From NCBI GenBank assembly GCA_027065835.1, contig JAMONK010000227.1:1-5866 (forward strand): a stretch of 5,866 nucleotides of DNA. The letters run 5' to 3'. The stretch comes from Thermococcus sp. (GTDB lineage Archaea; Methanobacteriota_B; Thermococci; Thermococcales; Thermococcaceae). Positions 4,673-5,866 of this stretch are shown here, piece after piece. Within the stretch, counting starts at the first letter, position 1. Each line of letters begins with the position of its first letter. The notes below the pieces were generated by a model. It made no database searches. It worked only from the letters and a program-made list of their open reading frames with translations, and was not told where the DNA came from. The position numbers were made by a program, and so were the translations under genes.

Positions 4673-5866
4673 GTGGAAAAAGAGACTCCACTGCTTGAGA
4701 TGAGGAACATTGTAAAGGTGTACCCCGACGGCACAAAGGCCCTGAAGGGTGTTGATGTTCAGGTTTACAAAGGTGAGATACTCGGCCTTCTGGGTGAGAA
4801 TGGGGCCGGCAAAACAACCCTGATGAAAATCCTGTTCGGTATGCTCAAGCCCACAAAAGGGACGATCCTTTTAAACGGGAAGGAAACCCACTTTAAGAGC
4901 CCCGCGGATGCACTGGCCAGCGGGATCGGGATGGTTCATCAGCACTTCACGCTCGTTGAGGTCTTCAACGCCCTTGAGAACATCATCCTCGGCATGGAGG
5001 GACACAGCCTGCTCTCAAAGATAAACGTGGACAACGCCCGGAAAAAGCTTCAGAGCCTCATGGACGAGCTGAACTTCCAAGTCCCCCTCGACATCCCTGT
5101 TGAGAACCTTCCGGTGGGTATCCAGCAGAGGATCGAGATACTGAAGATGCTCTACAGGGATATTGACCTCCTCATACTCGACGAGCCCACCGCAGTCCTG
5201 ACGCCCATAGAGGTTAAAGAGCTGTTTGCGGTGCTTAAAAAGCTGAAGAGCCAGGGAAAAACGATAATATTCATAAGTCACAAACTCAACGAGGTCATGG
5301 AGATAACCGATAGGGTAACGGTCATAAGGCGGGGAAAGGTCATCGGAACCGTGCAGACAAAGGACGCGACCCCCCAGCTCCTCGCCAGGATGATGGTGGG
5401 CAGGGACGTTGTTCTCAGGATCGAAAAACCGCCCAAAGAGCCTGGAGAGGCTATCCTCCATGTGGAGGACCTCTGGGTAAAGGGCGATCGTGGTGAAGAC
5501 GCCGTTAGGGGAATATCCTTCGACGTAAGGGCGGGGGAGATATTTGGAATAGCGGGCGTAGAGGGCAACGGACAGAGTGAGCTGATCGAGGCGATAACCG
5601 GATTGAGGAAAGTGGAAAAGGGCAGAATACAGGTTAACGACATGGACGTAACCGGTAAAAAGCCGAGGGACCTCTACGAGATCGGTATCGCCCACATCCC
5701 TGAGGACAGGACGCACATGGGATTGATCCTGGAAATGACGGTGATGGAGAACGCCATACTTGGGATGCACTGGTGGAAGGAGTTTTCTCGGGCCGGTGTG
5801 CTCATGAACTGGAAACGGGTGGAGAATCACACAAAGCTCCTCGTGGAGGAGTTTGACATCAACTCA
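4673..5866 (+). CDS. Double-domain ABC importer ATPase (nucleoside/simple-sugar type), 3' partial
   Basis: The frame is open from GTG 4673 through 398 codons to the window edge; family members usually run to roughly 500 residues. Domain 1 is complete: Walker A GENGAGKTT (41-49), Q-loop Q90, signature LPVGIQQR (146-153), Walker B LLILDEPTA (D170, E171) and switch H203. The LPVGIQQ form of the signature, in place of LSGGQ, resembles the LSVG(M/I)QQ seen in ATPases paired with BMP lipoproteins (for example the YufO/NupO type). Domain 2 has a degenerate P-loop, GVEGNGQS (295-302), without the Gly-Lys-Thr, and a PEDR motif (343-346), as usual for the second half of RbsA-like proteins; its signature and Walker B lie beyond the window. 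It should act at the cytoplasmic face with two permeases encoded downstream. Adjacency to the BMP lipoprotein supports nucleoside or related uptake; the substrate itself is inferred. Confidence 0.95.
   Translation, partial: MEKETPLLEMRNIVKVYPDGTKALKGVDVQVYKGEILGLLGENGAGKTTLMKILFGMLKPTKGTILLNGKETHFKSPADALASGIGMVHQHFTLVEVFNALENIILGMEGHSLLSKINVDNARKKLQSLMDELNFQVPLDIPVENLPVGIQQRIEILKMLYRDIDLLILDEPTAVLTPIEVKELFAVLKKLKSQGKTIIFISHKLNEVMEITDRVTVIRRGKVIGTVQTKDATPQLLARMMVGRDVVLRIEKPPKEPGEAILHVEDLWVKGDRGEDAVRGISFDVRAGEIFGIAGVEGNGQSELIEAITGLRKVEKGRIQVNDMDVTGKKPRDLYEIGIAHIPEDRTHMGLILEMTVMENAILGMHWWKEFSRAGVLMNWKRVENHTKLLVEEFDINS

Noticed and set aside
5555..5578. Degenerate second Walker A of the ATPase as a damaging mutation
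   Set aside because: GxxGxGQS in the second domain is the usual state for RbsA/YufO-type double ATPases.
5015..5830. 271-codon open frame on the minus strand inside the ABC ATPase gene
   Set aside because: It is antisense to intact Walker and signature motifs; the His/Tyr/Leu-rich translation is typical of a shadow frame.

Overview
The window most likely comes from a hyperthermophilic euryarchaeon of the Thermococcales (Thermococcus or a close relative). The signs are compact genes preceded by GGTGAT-type Shine-Dalgarno (SD) sites, archaeal BRE/TATA-like promoters, an archaeal-type SRP receptor FtsY with a short N-terminal region, a lipoprotein with a Ser/Thr-rich linker after its lipobox, and a C/D box guide sRNA. 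The assignment rests on recognition of sequence style and families; no database was searched.

Layout. Positions 1-1716 (+ strand) hold a tight three-gene cluster of cell-envelope proteins of unknown function: a signal-anchored, sequon-rich exported protein, then two small polytopic membrane proteins that are tandem paralogues of each other. They converge on ftsY, which lies on the minus strand at 1729-2634. Further along the minus strand come a C/D box sRNA gene (2692-2749) and a small alpha/beta protein of unknown function (2762-3211), so the minus-strand order of transcription is unknown gene, sRNA, ftsY. A divergent promoter region (3212-3334) separates these from a plus-strand transport operon: a BMP/Med-family substrate-binding lipoprotein (3335-4636), an oligo-T tract, and a double-domain ABC ATPase (4673 to the window edge) of the nucleoside/simple-sugar importer type. 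The permeases would be expected just downstream.

Two items stand out. First, the BMP lipoprotein reads as a circular permutation of its family: after the signal peptide and linker, the motifs of the family's second half come first (residues 37-221) and those of the first half come last (271-433). Second, the gap between the unknown gene and ftsY contains a compact C/D box sRNA not captured by ORF finding. Its two 12-nt guides are antisense to what I recall as conserved 23S rRNA domain II segments, and a CCCC/GGGG terminal stem closes it.

How the parts work together: the lipoprotein would capture a solute, probably a nucleoside, outside the membrane and hand it to permeases powered by the ATPase. 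FtsY docks ribosome-SRP complexes at the membrane. The sRNA would direct 2'-O-methylation of 23S rRNA. The first three genes are probably one envelope unit of unknown role.
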